The notes beneath the pieces are model-generated. The model was given only the letters and a program-made list of their open reading frames with translations, had not been told where the DNA came from and searched no databases. A stretch of DNA of 64,000 nucleotides, from NCBI GenBank assembly GCA_016617855.1, contig JAECUM010009856.1, positions 1-64,000 on the forward strand, read 5' to 3'. The translations under genes and the position numbers were made by a program. Source of the DNA: Megalonaias nervosa (Eukaryota > Mollusca > Bivalvia > Unionida > Unionidae). Numbering within the stretch: the stretch's first letter is position 1; every line of letters starts with the position of its first letter. Positions 1-10,149 of this stretch are shown here, one piece after another.

Positions 1-1590
1 TTTTTTTTTTTTTTTTTTTATAATTTTAAATACCGTATTCCTATGCGATAACATTTCGGATAAACTCATATATCCTTTATTTAAGAAAAATTATAATAAA
101 AATGCCTCCAAGTTCCTGGTTCTTATCACATAAAGTTACAGTTTTGTTGTGGAGGTAGGGATTGACAGCGTCATTATTGTGTGGTTAGTGTTGCTCAGGT
201 AATTGGAATATCTCTCTTTTTGCTCGTCACTGATGGTTGAGTTGCTGTTTATAGACTGTACGTTTTTGTGGCTTGAAATTTGCATTATGTCAATTGGGGG
301 AAATTTCTGAATTAGATAGCTCTCCATACATTGTGTAGAAGCAAAAGAATCTCCAACTTAGTAGTCTTTCTATTGATACATTGCATTATTAACGACCCTG
401 ATGCATTTCACACTGTCTCCTGTTCTTGTGTTTGTCTGCCTTTCATTGGGTTCAAGGTACACCTGGCTATTCACTTTTTTGGTTTAACATCCCCTATTTT
501 AAATTATCACATAGTCGGTACACTTCGCCTACAGTGTGTGCAGTTTCATATTTTTGATATTATACGTGTGAACATATCACTTTATGTGATTCTGATTGGT
601 CCAAATAAGCCCATGAAATTATTGTGCAGTATTCTCTTTATTGATTGGCTGTTATCGTGGGAAAACGTTTTTAACCCCGCCTTCTGGAATGTTTTGTTTT
701 GAATAAACATTTTCTGGCGGCCATTTTTTTTACTCGACTCGCGAAAGGAAATTGAGGAAAAATTATCTCGGCTGTCTGAATATGGATATGTTACCCCCAC
801 AGGGGTTTGTTATGTCATGTTTAACAATATCTTCATAAGAAAAATGGCGTAAAACTACAAGACAAGAACAACAATAAGAAGTAAAACTAAGGGTATTGCT
901 TATTTGATAGCGGGTGGCGGGGGGGGGGGGCGGTATATCTGTAACATAGATATAGAATCCACCGTATATACAAGCGTGGTTTAAATGTTAACTTAAAGAA
1001 GTAAATAAACTCACCTCTGTTCACATAAGAATCTGGACCTAAATGGGTCTCTTAACTGACAGAACTTTATCCAACCACAGCATCTTTACGCAGTATATAT
1101 GGGATGCAAATCCGACTCGAATAGAAATTTGTTTACGTCTTCTGCACAGTCTATTGTTCCAAATCAAATACTGCAAATATCCGGTCACAAATGCATTGCA
1201 GTAAATGTGGGTATTTTTGCATCCGGTAATCCTATTTCACATGAAAATCGCAACAATGTAACGTTTAGTTCTGAAAGTGACATTTTAGGGTACACATGTA
1301 CTCTACTGTAGGCCTACTGTACTGTGTACCGTATCAAACAATGTGGCAGCATCACATCGCATTGATCATTCTGTTTTGAAAAATGATTTTGTCGTTATAG
1401 AATGTTCTGTTTATTTGGATGGAAGCTTTTTCTTTGATTTATAGTTTGTAAAAAAGTACAATCTACTTTTACCAGTTCAACTTTGTTTGGGACTATACTT
1501 TGTGCACAATAAATGAAAGGTTCAGAATTTACGAAATTATTCGTTCTTCTTTCTATCTATATAATTTCCACTGAAATAAAAACTATGTGA
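1..1590. other. No gene recognised; AT-rich flank with possible CCAAT/YY1-like elements
   Basis: The window opens with a poly-T run (1-19). A 12-base G run sits near 919-930. Short open frames here have no family resemblance. Around 590-740 there are two ATTGG boxes (CCAAT in reverse) and a GGCGGCCATTTT block resembling a YY1 site, which might mark a promoter, but no convincing first exon follows. Confidence 0.3.
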
Positions 1591-1598
1591 TAAAAAGA

Positions 1599-1739
1599 AT
1601 CTCAAATGGGTAATGATTTAATATTAAATTTATGAAACTCGTTGAATAATGTCCGCTTTTGCTCGCCAAGGCTCGCAAAAGCTGGACATTACTCAACTCG
1701 TTTCATAAATTCAATATTAAATCATTACCCATTTGAGAT
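1599..1739. repeat. Long near-perfect palindrome (foldback element)
   Basis: Two arms of about 65 bases, 1599-1663 and 1674-1739, are reverse complements with only a few mismatches. They begin ATCTCAAATGGGTAATGATT and end AATCATTACCCATTTGAGAT, with a loop of about 10 bases. This is a foldback or MITE-type insertion; no clear target-site duplication was found. Confidence 0.75.
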
Positions 1740-1923
1740 CCTCTATTTATAATTGTTAGCCTCAAAAAGCACCAAGTTGTTAAAACACAATATGTTAACA
1801 ATGGCTTCAGGTGTTTCAAACCCCATTGGAAGTTTGGTTGGCTGGCTGTTATTTCCTTTTCCTTTAGATTATTTTTTCCTTTCCCCGAAGAGCTTTTCGT
1901 GTTGTGGCAAAATACACCTAATG

Positions 1924-1929
<6 letters not shown>

Positions 1930-1975
<46 letters not shown>
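1930..1975. repeat. (GT)n microsatellite
   Basis: An almost pure GT dinucleotide run of about 46 bases. Confidence 0.95.
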
Positions 1976-1976
<1 letters not shown>

Positions 1977-2031
1977 TTGTTCTAATATAGTATGTTTAAT
2001 ATATGAAATATTTTATAACTCAGCAAAGAAT

Positions 2032-2346
2032 AAAATCTGATTAAAATCAGATCTCCGCTGTCCCACGTAATGATCTGACGACGATCGCTTAGGGGTCATG
2101 GTCTGTTGACCTTTGAATTAGCCAATGGAAATGCAGCTTTCAAAACTCTGAAAGTGAATCAAATCGTTCGGAACACGTTCATGCTCTTCATCAAACTGTT
2201 CAGTCTCCAAATGCGAAAATATAAGACTTCATCCGATTGGCTGATAAAATTAGCGATTATGGTGATATGGTTACCAGAACATGACCCCTAAGCGGTCGCT
2301 GTCAGATCTTCATGTATGACAGTGGAGATCTGATTTTAATCAGATT
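2032..2346. mobile_element. MITE with long terminal inverted repeats and 9-bp target duplication
   Basis: The ends are about 65-bp imperfect inverted repeats, starting AATCTGATTAAAATCAGATC and mirrored at the right end. The interior has no coding sequence for a transposase. The 9-bp GCAAAGAAT flanks both sides (2023-2031 and 2347-2355). Long inverted repeats with a 9-bp duplication point to a Mutator-like (MULE) non-autonomous element, which is inference from general family rules. Confidence 0.75.
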
Positions 2347-2949
2347 GCAAAGAATGAATTATCAATGTGACGATTTCAGACATATCTCAATTATTACGGA
2401 ACCCTTCTTTGTCGAATGCTCGTATTTTGACAGTTTGAAAGAATAATTCTTGGTTTAACTTGCAGGAGGTATATTAGTTTGAAAACACTAGGTCCTTGAA
2501 AATAATCGGAACGTATGTATGTTTAACGAAGATGGTTGAACACAGGACAAGCTAATATAAAGTGATAATCATCTTATGAATCATTAGTGTTCCAAGCATT
2601 ACAAGAACCGTGTTTTCGTAAAATTTTTGTTTGAGTGTAACGGCTACTTTCAATTCGTTATTGGCACGAGAATAACCTCAGTTTAGCAGAAGCAATTCTA
2701 AGTTTGGAAGGCAAATTGTTCACGTAATCTTCAAGTTTGAATAATTGCTTAAAATGTATATATGAACGTAAAGCGTCATATTTCAGAAAATCATTAATTC
2801 ATTTTTTGATCTTGAGATCGATAATTCATCCAGTTCGAAGAAAAACCTCTAGTCACATCTATTTATGCAAAATATATTGTATGGTTTGTTCTTTCTATTT
2901 TATTTTGTGATTTGTTTTATTTTAATTTAAAACAAAGCAGCTTCTACAT

Positions 2950-3243
2950 CAGTGCTGTCCAACCTTTTTGACACCATGGGCCACTGAAAATTTTTTCTTC
3001 AAGCCGAGAGTCCCAGCAACGACGATAAAAATTATTCACAATTGTTTATCTTAATTAAAAGATGGCGTTAGCTGTAATACGCTATGTTTGATTTTGTTGA
3101 TCCCAGCTCACGTGATTACCTGGTTAAGAAGATATACTATGAAAGTAGGCCATTGACTTTTGTTACATAAATGCACGAAAAATTGCTCGAGCTCTGGCGG
3201 GCCATTTAAAATCAGACCGCAGGCCGCATGTTGGACGGCACTG
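2950..3243. mobile_element. hAT-type MITE with 8-bp target duplication
   Basis: It starts CAGTGCTGTCCAACCT and ends with the imperfect inverted copy ATGTTGGACGGCACTG. An exact 8-bp duplication TTCTACAT flanks it (2942-2949 and 3244-3251). CAGTG-type termini with 8-bp duplications are typical of hAT superfamily non-autonomous elements. No open frame of note. Confidence 0.85.
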
Positions 3244-3329
3244 TTCTACATCAAATAATCATAATAAGGAATATCCTCCAATGCAAACAAGCAGTTTTAT
3301 TTCTGAACTAGGTTAATTGTCCGTCCTAT

Positions 3330-3435
3330 GACGGGAATAACAAAAAAAAATTAAAAAATAAATTTAAACAAATACAAAAAGTAGTAATAAAACTGAGTTG
3401 CTACCGCGAGTTTCGAACCCTCGATCACCTCTTTG
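3330..3435 (-). repeat. Possible tRNA-derived SINE remnant
   Basis: Read on the minus strand there is a RNA polymerase III B-box-like GGGTTCGAAACTC beside a small anticodon-like stem (ACCTC and GAGGT, 7-base loop). A T-rich stretch lies on its 3' side. No good A box or 5' half is visible, so this would be a truncated copy and not a tRNA gene. Confidence 0.35.
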
Positions 3436-3851
3436 GCAGAGGTGACACAGAAAGACAAATATGAGTGTTTATATATAGAATAAATTCCAAGCTGCTATAC
3501 TAGTACAATGAATATCATTATAAAAAAAAAAACTTATAGCTTAAAATCGCGCAATATGCCCTAAAAACCATCAACTCAAACACAGTTACATCAAATCAGT
3601 ATTTTCTGAATCCTCAATAGATCTAAAGCAACATCTCAGTGAAGAGAACAATGTGTATACCATTTAAGTAAAGGTTGCCTTCAATAAAATTGATGGAAAG
3701 AACTTACATCTCTGGCAAAAAAAGTATCGTACTCTTTTGGCTTGTACAATGGTTGTAACTTCTGCAAATTAATTTTTTGATGACTTGTATTGAGATTGAA
3801 ATAAAAGTTTTTGTACGTTATGCAACCTGACTGTGAATCCACTTATATTCT

Positions 3852-3887
3852 ATCGTAGACAAAAAAGAAAACTAACTTGTCTACGAT
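3852..3887. repeat. Small perfect hairpin just after the VWA gene stop
   Basis: ATCGTAGACAA and its exact reverse complement TTGTCTACGAT are separated by 14 A-rich bases. It lies about 45 bases past the stop codon of the minus-strand gene, so it could be a 3' UTR structure. No AATAAA is close by on the minus strand. Confidence 0.45.
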
Positions 3888-3930
3888 TTAATGTCATCTA
3901 TCTAAATCCCATACCAAAATAAACGTACTG

Positions 3931-4540
3931 CTAAAGATTGCATGTATTGTATTCAAGTAAACCTTTAAGAGAATTCAGGACTGAAATATCAGTATATTGG
4001 TCCTCTCCTAGGTGATAAAACATGTAAGGATATGAACTAATATTCAAGAGTTTCTCTCGATTGACAAAATTTCCGTGTCCAATAGCTACAACGATCTTCC
4101 CTTCATTCTTTAACACATCAAATTGAATGCTTGCTTCAGAGTCCATGTTGTTTCCATTTGTTAGAAATATAATCACTTGTCGCTTCCCCTCTCTTGCACC
4201 ACTTGCATTTGTGAATCCATTATTATACACAACCTCGAGAGCTTTTGTGTGGTTTGTAGGTATTGTATACCGGTAAAGAACCGATATCGTAGGCTGCGTT
4301 TCAATGGCTGACGTATACTTCTCAAAATTGAACACAACTTCAGGTTCCGTTGCATATCTTACGAGACTGATTCTCACTTTATCCCGTCCAATCGTCAAAA
4401 TTGATGTAATATGTTGTAAGGCATCAAGGGCACCTTGGAATTCAGACAAAGCCACAGAACTGCTGGCATCCAGGAGATACAACAAGTCAGATACATCGTT
4501 CAGACACATTATCGGACAAAAGATAGACATGTTATAACAG
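3931..4540 (-). CDS. Terminal VWA domain of EGF/VWA gene
   Basis: About 200 codons on the minus strand end in a TAG at 3931. They encode a second VWA domain: LLYLLDASSSV holds the MIDAS D-x-S-x-S, the T of IPTNHTKAL follows, and FLTNGNN replaces the usual TDG, so the third MIDAS position is Asn rather than Asp. The start at about 4540 is only approximate, since no AG acceptor lies where one is expected before CLNDVSDLLYLL. Its orientation, order and domain type make it the natural C-terminus of the gene, but the junction is unproven. Confidence 0.6.
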
Positions 4541-4582
4541 TCATGTATCAAAACGGTCCTCAAAACTCTTCATCTCACTCAC

Positions 4583-4765
4583 CATGCTGCCGCTAAAAGA
4601 TTTATAGAAACGATCTTGACTTCAAATGAAAATACCCACGTGAAACTCAAGACATTATCAGCTTGCTGTAATCTTAATGTATCGTTCAAAGGCATGTTGA
4701 CAAATTCAGTTGGAGGAACTACGATTATCCTATAGTCACTAGTCATTTGGTAAGTCCCAAACTGT
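4583..4765 (-). CDS. Possible exon 8 of EGF/VWA gene
   Basis: The acceptor ACTTTCTTTAG|A and the strong donor CATG|GTGAGT bracket an open frame of about 60 residues, including YRIIVVPPTEFVNMPLNDT and NVLSFTWVFSFEVKIV. The amino-acid composition is protein-like, and the frame is the same as that of the last VWA exon, only about 50 bases away. I do not recognise a domain. If the GTGAGT donor is used the following intron would be very short and lacks a clear AG. Confidence 0.4.
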
Positions 4766-4893
4766 CTAAAGAAAGTTGTGTGCATTCGTAAGTTATGCTT
4801 AAACATAGTACACAAGACACGTATATCTTACATGTAAATTATTTATTTCATAAATTTATGCATCCTGTCAGCATCTATCATCCACCAATTTAC

Positions 4894-4947
4894 ATACCCA
4901 TCTTGCCATCCACGGTTACTTTAACATTCATTAGTAAATCAATTTTC
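4894..4947 (-). CDS. Possible small exon 7 of EGF/VWA gene (phase uncertain)
   Basis: A strong acceptor (CTATTTAATGTTTCAG) is followed by an open stretch reading KIDLLMNVKVTVDGKMG. Two donors are possible, GTATGT ending the exon at 4898 or GTAAAT ending it at 4894. The second joins the next candidate exon in frame. The entry phase does not match the phase-1 donor of the VWA exon, so this exon is either wrong, alternatively spliced, or disturbed by another small indel. Confidence 0.3.
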
Positions 4948-5044
4948 CTGAAACATTAAATAGCAGAAAGCAATGCCTTAAATACGTGGAACATACCATA
5001 AAGTAATAACGTTACATTGGATAGTATGTTCCGTTGTACATTAC

Positions 5045-5597
5045 CTTCACACATGTAGGATCCAATTTGTGTCTGAATGTTGTTCAGGCCATCATGATTA
5101 GATACTGTGAAAACTCTGCCATCATCACTTGCAATGTCTATAAGCTCTTTGTGCAAGATATGGGAGCCAATCCCTATGGCAACAATGTTCACACCATCCA
5201 CCTTCAATAGGGTCGCCTGATATTTTGTGTCCCAATATATCAGAAGACATGCCATCAGTTAAAACTATGACATACTTCCGCACCGTCCTTGTTGACTGAA
5301 GGAGAACGGTTCTTGCCGCGCTCAAAGCGGCGCCTGTATGAGTGGCGCCAGGTTTGTATTCAATGTTGTCAATGGCGGCCAACAAACTACTGTTATCTTT
5401 GTGGCTCGTCAAATCAAATTCCACTGCGGCATCAAAGGAAAACGTAATGACGCTGACTTGAACAAAGTTCGGACCTATGTAAGCCGACTGTACAAAGTCT
5501 TTAATAACATTCAACTGCTTGTTGAAGTTGCCTGATTCTTGACTGATAGAAGAATCAGCCAAAAATACTACATCTGCGGACCCCACCTTGCATCTGT
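5045..5597 (-). CDS. Exon 6, von Willebrand factor A domain (one-base frameshift)
   Basis: The acceptor is TTGTTCTTCTCAG|AC and the donor is GAAG|GTAATG, both phase 1. It encodes a complete VWA domain. The MIDAS metal-binding residues are visible as DSSIS near the start, the T of GATHTGAAL in the middle, and the D of VLTDG. VWA domains bind protein ligands through this metal site, usually outside the cell. Two overlapping frames are needed: the first runs to about 5240 and the second resumes as KVDGVNIVAIGIGSHI. The exon is 553 bp, one more than a multiple of three, and the break falls near an AAAA run at about 5230. Because the domain is otherwise intact, a sequencing or assembly indel is as likely as a true mutation. 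Confidence 0.8.
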
Positions 5598-5765
5598 CTG
5601 AGAAGAACAATAAAAAAGTTTTAATTACATTGACCAAATAAATTATTTTTCTTTTAGGTAACTAATGTTAACATTTGAGTTACTGCACTGAAAGAATCGC
5701 AGAACCGTACATTTAGTAAAACAGAAGTCGTTAGAAAGAACAAATGTGGTTTTACTCGAGTCCTC

Positions 5766-5801
5766 TGTATGTGTCTGTGTGTGTGTATGTATGTATGTAT
5801 G

Positions 5802-5844
<43 letters not shown>

Positions 5845-5853
5845 GAGAGAGAG
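5766..5853. repeat. Compound (GT)n/(GTAT)n microsatellite
   Basis: GT repeats, a short GTAT stretch, more GT and a GA tail. It lies in the intron before the first VWA exon and produces spurious Thr-His open frames on the minus strand. Confidence 0.9.
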
Positions 5854-6505
5854 AGGATGTATCTGTGTGACCTGACCGTAAGATATGCGGCATTCACGAT
5901 CGGTATTTATTATGCATAGTGGTTGACATAAACTTGGAAAGGCCCCAATTCCCAATATTTTTGGAAAAAAGAACTCAAGTTCAGGCTCAAAGTTTAAAGT
6001 TTTGTTATAATCATACATCTTTCAGGATCTCCTTCGCCTTTGTTCTTTATTTTGATTTTTAGCACGGTTATTCCACATATCAAGTACCTAAATGTACTTA
6101 AGGCAGGAAATAAAAGCTCAAGCTAAAAGAATGAAACTGTGATCGGGCACATACAAAACAAATATATCACTAAAATTTCCTTTTGCTAGTAGAAGAACCA
6201 AAAAATCATGAAAGTTCTAAACATGTCATGATTATAAACTTATTCTAGTTCATATTATTTTAGTCATATATAATTGTCTTGACGATGAGATGTGCTTGAG
6301 TTTTGTGCTAAAAGTGTTCAAGAATAAGTGACCAGGTGTTATAAAATTCACAATACACAGAATGAGCCCTGACATTCAACAACAAAGAGGTATTCAGTGT
6401 AGTGCGGGTGAGATGGCATTTGGGCCGAAAGCGCAAAGGGAGAGAGGTATGAACACAGCCTGGCAAGACGACTAGTTCGAGGGATGCACAAAATATATCA
6501 CCTAC

Positions 6506-6619
6506 CGAGTTCACAATCCTTGCCGTCGTATCTATCGGGACAAGTACAGTCGTAATTGTTGATACGATCTTTACAAATTCCGGCATGTTGGCACGGGTCG
6601 GATTCACATTCGTTTATAT
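6506..6619 (-). CDS. Exon 5, calcium-binding EGF domain of secreted EGF/VWA-domain protein
   Basis: A 114-bp phase 1-1 exon with acceptor TGTCTTTGTAG|AT and donor CTCG|GTAGGT. It encodes a textbook calcium-binding EGF domain: [16 protein letters not shown] at the front, then a [12 protein letters not shown] end, with all six cysteines present. The D-I-N-E start is the calcium-binding signature. It joins exon 4 through a shared Asp codon (G|AT) and the next VWA exon through another (G|AC). The EGF, cbEGF, VWA order is seen in matrilin-like and other adhesive matrix proteins. Confidence 0.85.
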
Positions 6620-7247
6620 CTACAAAGACAATAATGACGCACAATATAGTTAAATGCAATTTACTAATCCGTTACAAAACTGTTTGAAACAGAAACAAAT
6701 GGAAATAAATCTTTTGGTGATTTTTGTGTGTGAACAAAACGTATTCATACAGGTCAACTTTCATTCGATTCTATTTGTCATGACAAAGGTCCACTTCTTG
6801 TATCTTATACGTGATAATGTTGTTCATTCCGATTGCTTCTAAAGTTATGCAAACCCTTTATATTACAGCTCAGGACCTTTCTATTAGCTCCCCTTGCACA
6901 GCCTAGACATGTCACCATCTTCGATACTCTCGTTTTAAAATGGTAAAATCTCCTCTATAAACACAGATATTTTCCCAATCGACACGGCCTTCAAAGCCTG
7001 TAACAAACATCTTGCCACAGCTGCATGTCCAGCCAGCTCCTGAACTTCGATAACGAGACCATTTGTTTTAGACACGAAAGACATACATTATAAGAAAAAA
7101 AATAAAGATAAGTCCACACAGACGCTATAATGTAAATCCGAAGCAGTGGGATAAAGTGGAGATGAAATGAAATTAAATTAAAAACTGTAGCATTTAGATT
7201 AATGTAGCGTCTTGATGTACATAAGCAAGGACACGCACACGAAGGAC

Positions 7248-7332
7248 AAAGCGATACGATATTCCTTTCGAGCTATCGCTCACAAAGGATAAAACGATAT
7301 CCCTTTCGAGCTTCCGCCAAGAAAGGATCGAC
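7248..7332. repeat. Two-copy imperfect 45-bp tandem repeat
   Basis: The motif CGATATCCCTTTCGAGC and its near copy CGATATTCCTTTCGAGC recur about 45 bases apart, each followed by an AAAGGAT block. Intronic. Confidence 0.55.
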
Positions 7333-7445
7333 AACAATCAACGTGTACAGGTCTCATCCTTTACTGTAACAAAACATCATTAACTTTCCGCTGATGTATG
7401 AACGAGATAAAATATTATGTTGCTTGCAAACATCTGTTCACTTAC

Positions 7446-7571
7446 CAGTGCTACAATCCGAGCCGGCATATCCAGGTACACAATTACAGGCGAAGTAGGT
7501 GGAATTAATATTATCACATGTTCCTCCATTCTTACATCTAGAAACACCTGGTCCAAGGGCATCATACATTG
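7446..7571 (-). CDS. Exon 4, EGF-like domain of secreted EGF/VWA-domain protein
   Basis: A symmetrical phase 1-1 exon of 126 bp with acceptor GTATTACAG|CA and donor ACTG|GTAAG. It encodes an EGF-like module with the expected spacing: CKNGGTC, then CNCVPGYAGSDC. Phase 1-1 single-exon EGF modules are the classic shuffling unit of extracellular matrix and receptor proteins. About eleven residues precede the first clear EGF cysteine and link it to the cysteine-rich segment of exon 3. Confidence 0.8.
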
Positions 7572-7615
7572 CTGTAATACATTCTAATGTATCTATCTAT
7601 ATTTCTATCCAGTCC

Positions 7616-7643
7616 TGTATGTATGTATGTATGTATGTATGTT
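7616..7643. repeat. (GTAT)n microsatellite
   Basis: About six GTAT units. Confidence 0.9.
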
Positions 7644-7929
7644 TCTCGTCACTTAACAAGCAACAAATTCGCACAATTGCAAGATAAAAACACATTTTTG
7701 CACATTTTCTTTTGTCTGTAATACCTCTACTCTCGTACAGCCAGACCGAAGTGTATATGAAGAATTTTGGTTGATACACGATGGAAATAAAACTCGTAAC
7801 TTATCTATTCCAGATGGTAACATCACACTCCGTCGTAATAGCAAAAAATACCAAGAGTATCGTGCGGTACACTGTACTCAGGTCCTATGGTTAAGAGTCG
7901 TTTATGTAAGCACTTGAACGGCACTGCTG

Positions 7930-9040
7930 ACCCTTTGTCAGTATTGACCAGTGGGTATCAGAGACCTTAGTGACCCCAAAGGCATTATCGTTGGCGAATT
8001 TTGATGAAAACGGCGTATAAAGTGAATTGTATTATGTGGATTATTCTGACCATGATCTTTGAGCTGCCTGACCTAACATTTCAAGGGTTTCCATCCAAGC
8101 CTTCTTTGACGTGTAGAGCCACCATGCGGCACGTAAATGAATTTATTTTAATCACAACTTTCCTTGCTTGTGTCGCCCCTTGTGTCGCCCCTTAACCTTC
8201 GAACGTTTGACCCACAAATCAAACATTTTCTTTCTTATGACATGTGCACAAAATTTGATCCAACTATGTGGTCTAGAGCTAAAATAATGTGCGTAGAAAA
8301 TCTTATTGACCTTGATCATTGTCCATTGCAAAATCTACAGGCGTCATTCTTATCCCTAGTACAAGCCACCCACGACGTTTGGTCAAGGAAAGAGGTAAAG
8401 AACACAAATCATCATGATGAAACCACTACCATCTTGGCCGTTTGTCTTTTTGACCCCCTAATTAATCAATGTTTTTCTTGCCCCCAAGCGCAAGCATTTC
8501 ACAACGTTTGGTGGATGTATGTGGTTAGTTATTATCTACAACCTATTTTCCGTCTTCGATGCAAAGTTATCTTGACATAAGACCTTCTGACCCCCAAATC
8601 AAAAGGTTTCTCTCTAACCTCCATTGCAGGCCTTTCATATTGTTTGATTTATGTGGTCTGGGACTAGAGTTCTTTTTGCAGAAACTACTTTGCTCTTTCG
8701 AATATATAAACTCGACAAAGACTTTTAACTTGAATATTTTCTTACTCTAAGTGCGAGTTATCAACAAAGTTTGGTCGAGGCATCGACACTTGAATTAAAG
8801 TTATTCTTTGAAATCATTTGTTTTTGTTGAATCACGTTAGTCTCGAACTTTAACGTTTTGAATCAGAACATATAGTGTTTCCCTTATCCCACGAGTAAGC
8901 CATCCACAAAAGTATAATGAAGATCTGTGATATAGAATTAAGGTTATTTTACGTGGGAAGAGAACAGCCAGACGGGCAGACTGACAACATTATACAACCT
9001 TATATCATAATACATTCTGCCTTACTGTGGGTGTATAAAA
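7930..9040. repeat. Diverged GACCC-rich dispersed or tandem repeat
   Basis: Blocks beginning TTGACCC or CTGACCCCCAAATCAA and containing CACAACGTTTGG or CACGACGTTTGG recur at about 170-200-bp spacing (near 8208, 8448, 8585). The right end has an AGACGGGCAGACTGACAAC block followed by a short inverted tail. Similar GACC-rich and GACAGAC-rich repeats are widespread in marine invertebrate genomes (general knowledge). Open frames here are fortuitous. Confidence 0.5.
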
Positions 9041-9107
9041 AGTTAAATGTAGTTATCATTTTGCTTTGAATTAAAAAAGATGGTGAAAGGAACATCAAAG
9101 TTATATG

Positions 9108-9830
9108 GCTTTACTTATATTCACAGTGAGATACTTCTCAGACTGCACCTGTATTCACCGTGAAATACTTCAAAGACTTTACTTGTATTCACTTTGAAAT
9201 ATTCGAATGACTTTACTTGTATTCACTATGAAATACTTCATTGACTTTACCTGAATTCGCTTTGAAATAGTCTCTGCCTTTACTTGTATTCACTGTAAAA
9301 TTCTTCAATGACTTTACCTGCATTACCTGTGAAATACTTCAGTGACTTTACTTGTATTAACTGTGAAATATTTCAAATATTTCGATGATTTTACCTGCAT
9401 TCCCTGTGAAATACTTCCGTAACTTTACTTGTATTAACTGTGTAATTATTATTAGCTGACCTGTCTTGAATTAAATGTGGAATACGCATCTGAATTTACC
9501 GTATTAACAGTGAAATACAACTCTGATTTACCTGTACACCGTGAAATACTTTGTTGACTGTACCTATATTCACTGTGAAATACTTTGTTGATTGTACCTA
9601 TATTCACTGTGAAATACATTGTTGACTGTACCTATATTCCCTGTGAAATACTTTGTTGATTGTACCTATATTCACTGTAAAATACTTTGGTGGCTGTACC
9701 TATATTCACTGTGAAATACTTTGGTGGCTGTACCTATATTCACTGTGAAACACCTCAATGACTTTTCCTGTATTCACTATGAAATACTACTCTGACTTTG
9801 CTTGTATTCTCTTTGAAATACTTCTCCTTC
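9108..9830. repeat. 34-bp minisatellite array, about 21 copies
   Basis: The unit is approximately GACTTTACTTGTATTCACTG plus TGAAATACTTCAAT. Copies differ by point changes and small indels, and a homogeneous sub-block (GTTGACTGTACCTATATTCA) occupies about 9545-9740. The array sits in the intron between EGF exon 4 and exon 3. Confidence 0.9.
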
Positions 9831-10037
9831 GTTACAATATTAAAACAGATAGTTATTTGTGATTTCTATAAAAGACATCACGTAGATAAATGCGTTCTGC
9901 TCTATATGAATTTTATCAAACATTCAATTTTAAAATATTGTCTTATTTCATTTTCTTGACTCATAGTTTACGACGAGTGATTTGAGTCTAGCATCATTTA
10001 GAAAATTAAAGCCATTTGAAATAAAATTCATACTTAC

Positions 10038-10146
10038 GAGTACAGTAAGTTTGAGATTGTGGTGAACACCATTTTCCTTGTAAAGAACATGTTAGGCCCG
10101 GTGGACAAACTGTTGATTTACACAAATACTTTCGGACATCCTCCGT
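10038..10146 (-). CDS. Exon 3, cysteine-rich segment of secreted EGF/VWA-domain protein
   Basis: The acceptor is CTTCCTTTAG|ACG (phase 0, matching exon 2) and the donor is ACTC|GTAAGT (phase 1). The 36 codons hold six cysteines, with motifs YLCKSTVCPPGLTC and GKWCSPQ. This could be the second half of a disulfide-rich domain begun in exon 2. It resembles in a general way the cysteine-rich segments of extracellular multidomain proteins, but I cannot assign a family. The exon carries no stop in the chosen frame and stops in the other two, which supports the model. Confidence 0.65.
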
Positions 10147-10149
10147 CTA

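Noticed and set aside
331..702. 123-codon open frame near the left edge
   Set aside because: No initiation context or motif; hydrophobic AT-rich chance frame overlapping promoter-like motifs.
1753..2040. Open frame with a Cys-Val repeat
   Set aside because: Produced by the (GT)n run at 1930-1975; no domain or splice context.
5643..5897. Open frames rich in Thr-His on the minus strand
   Set aside because: They are translations of a GT/CA microsatellite in an intron.
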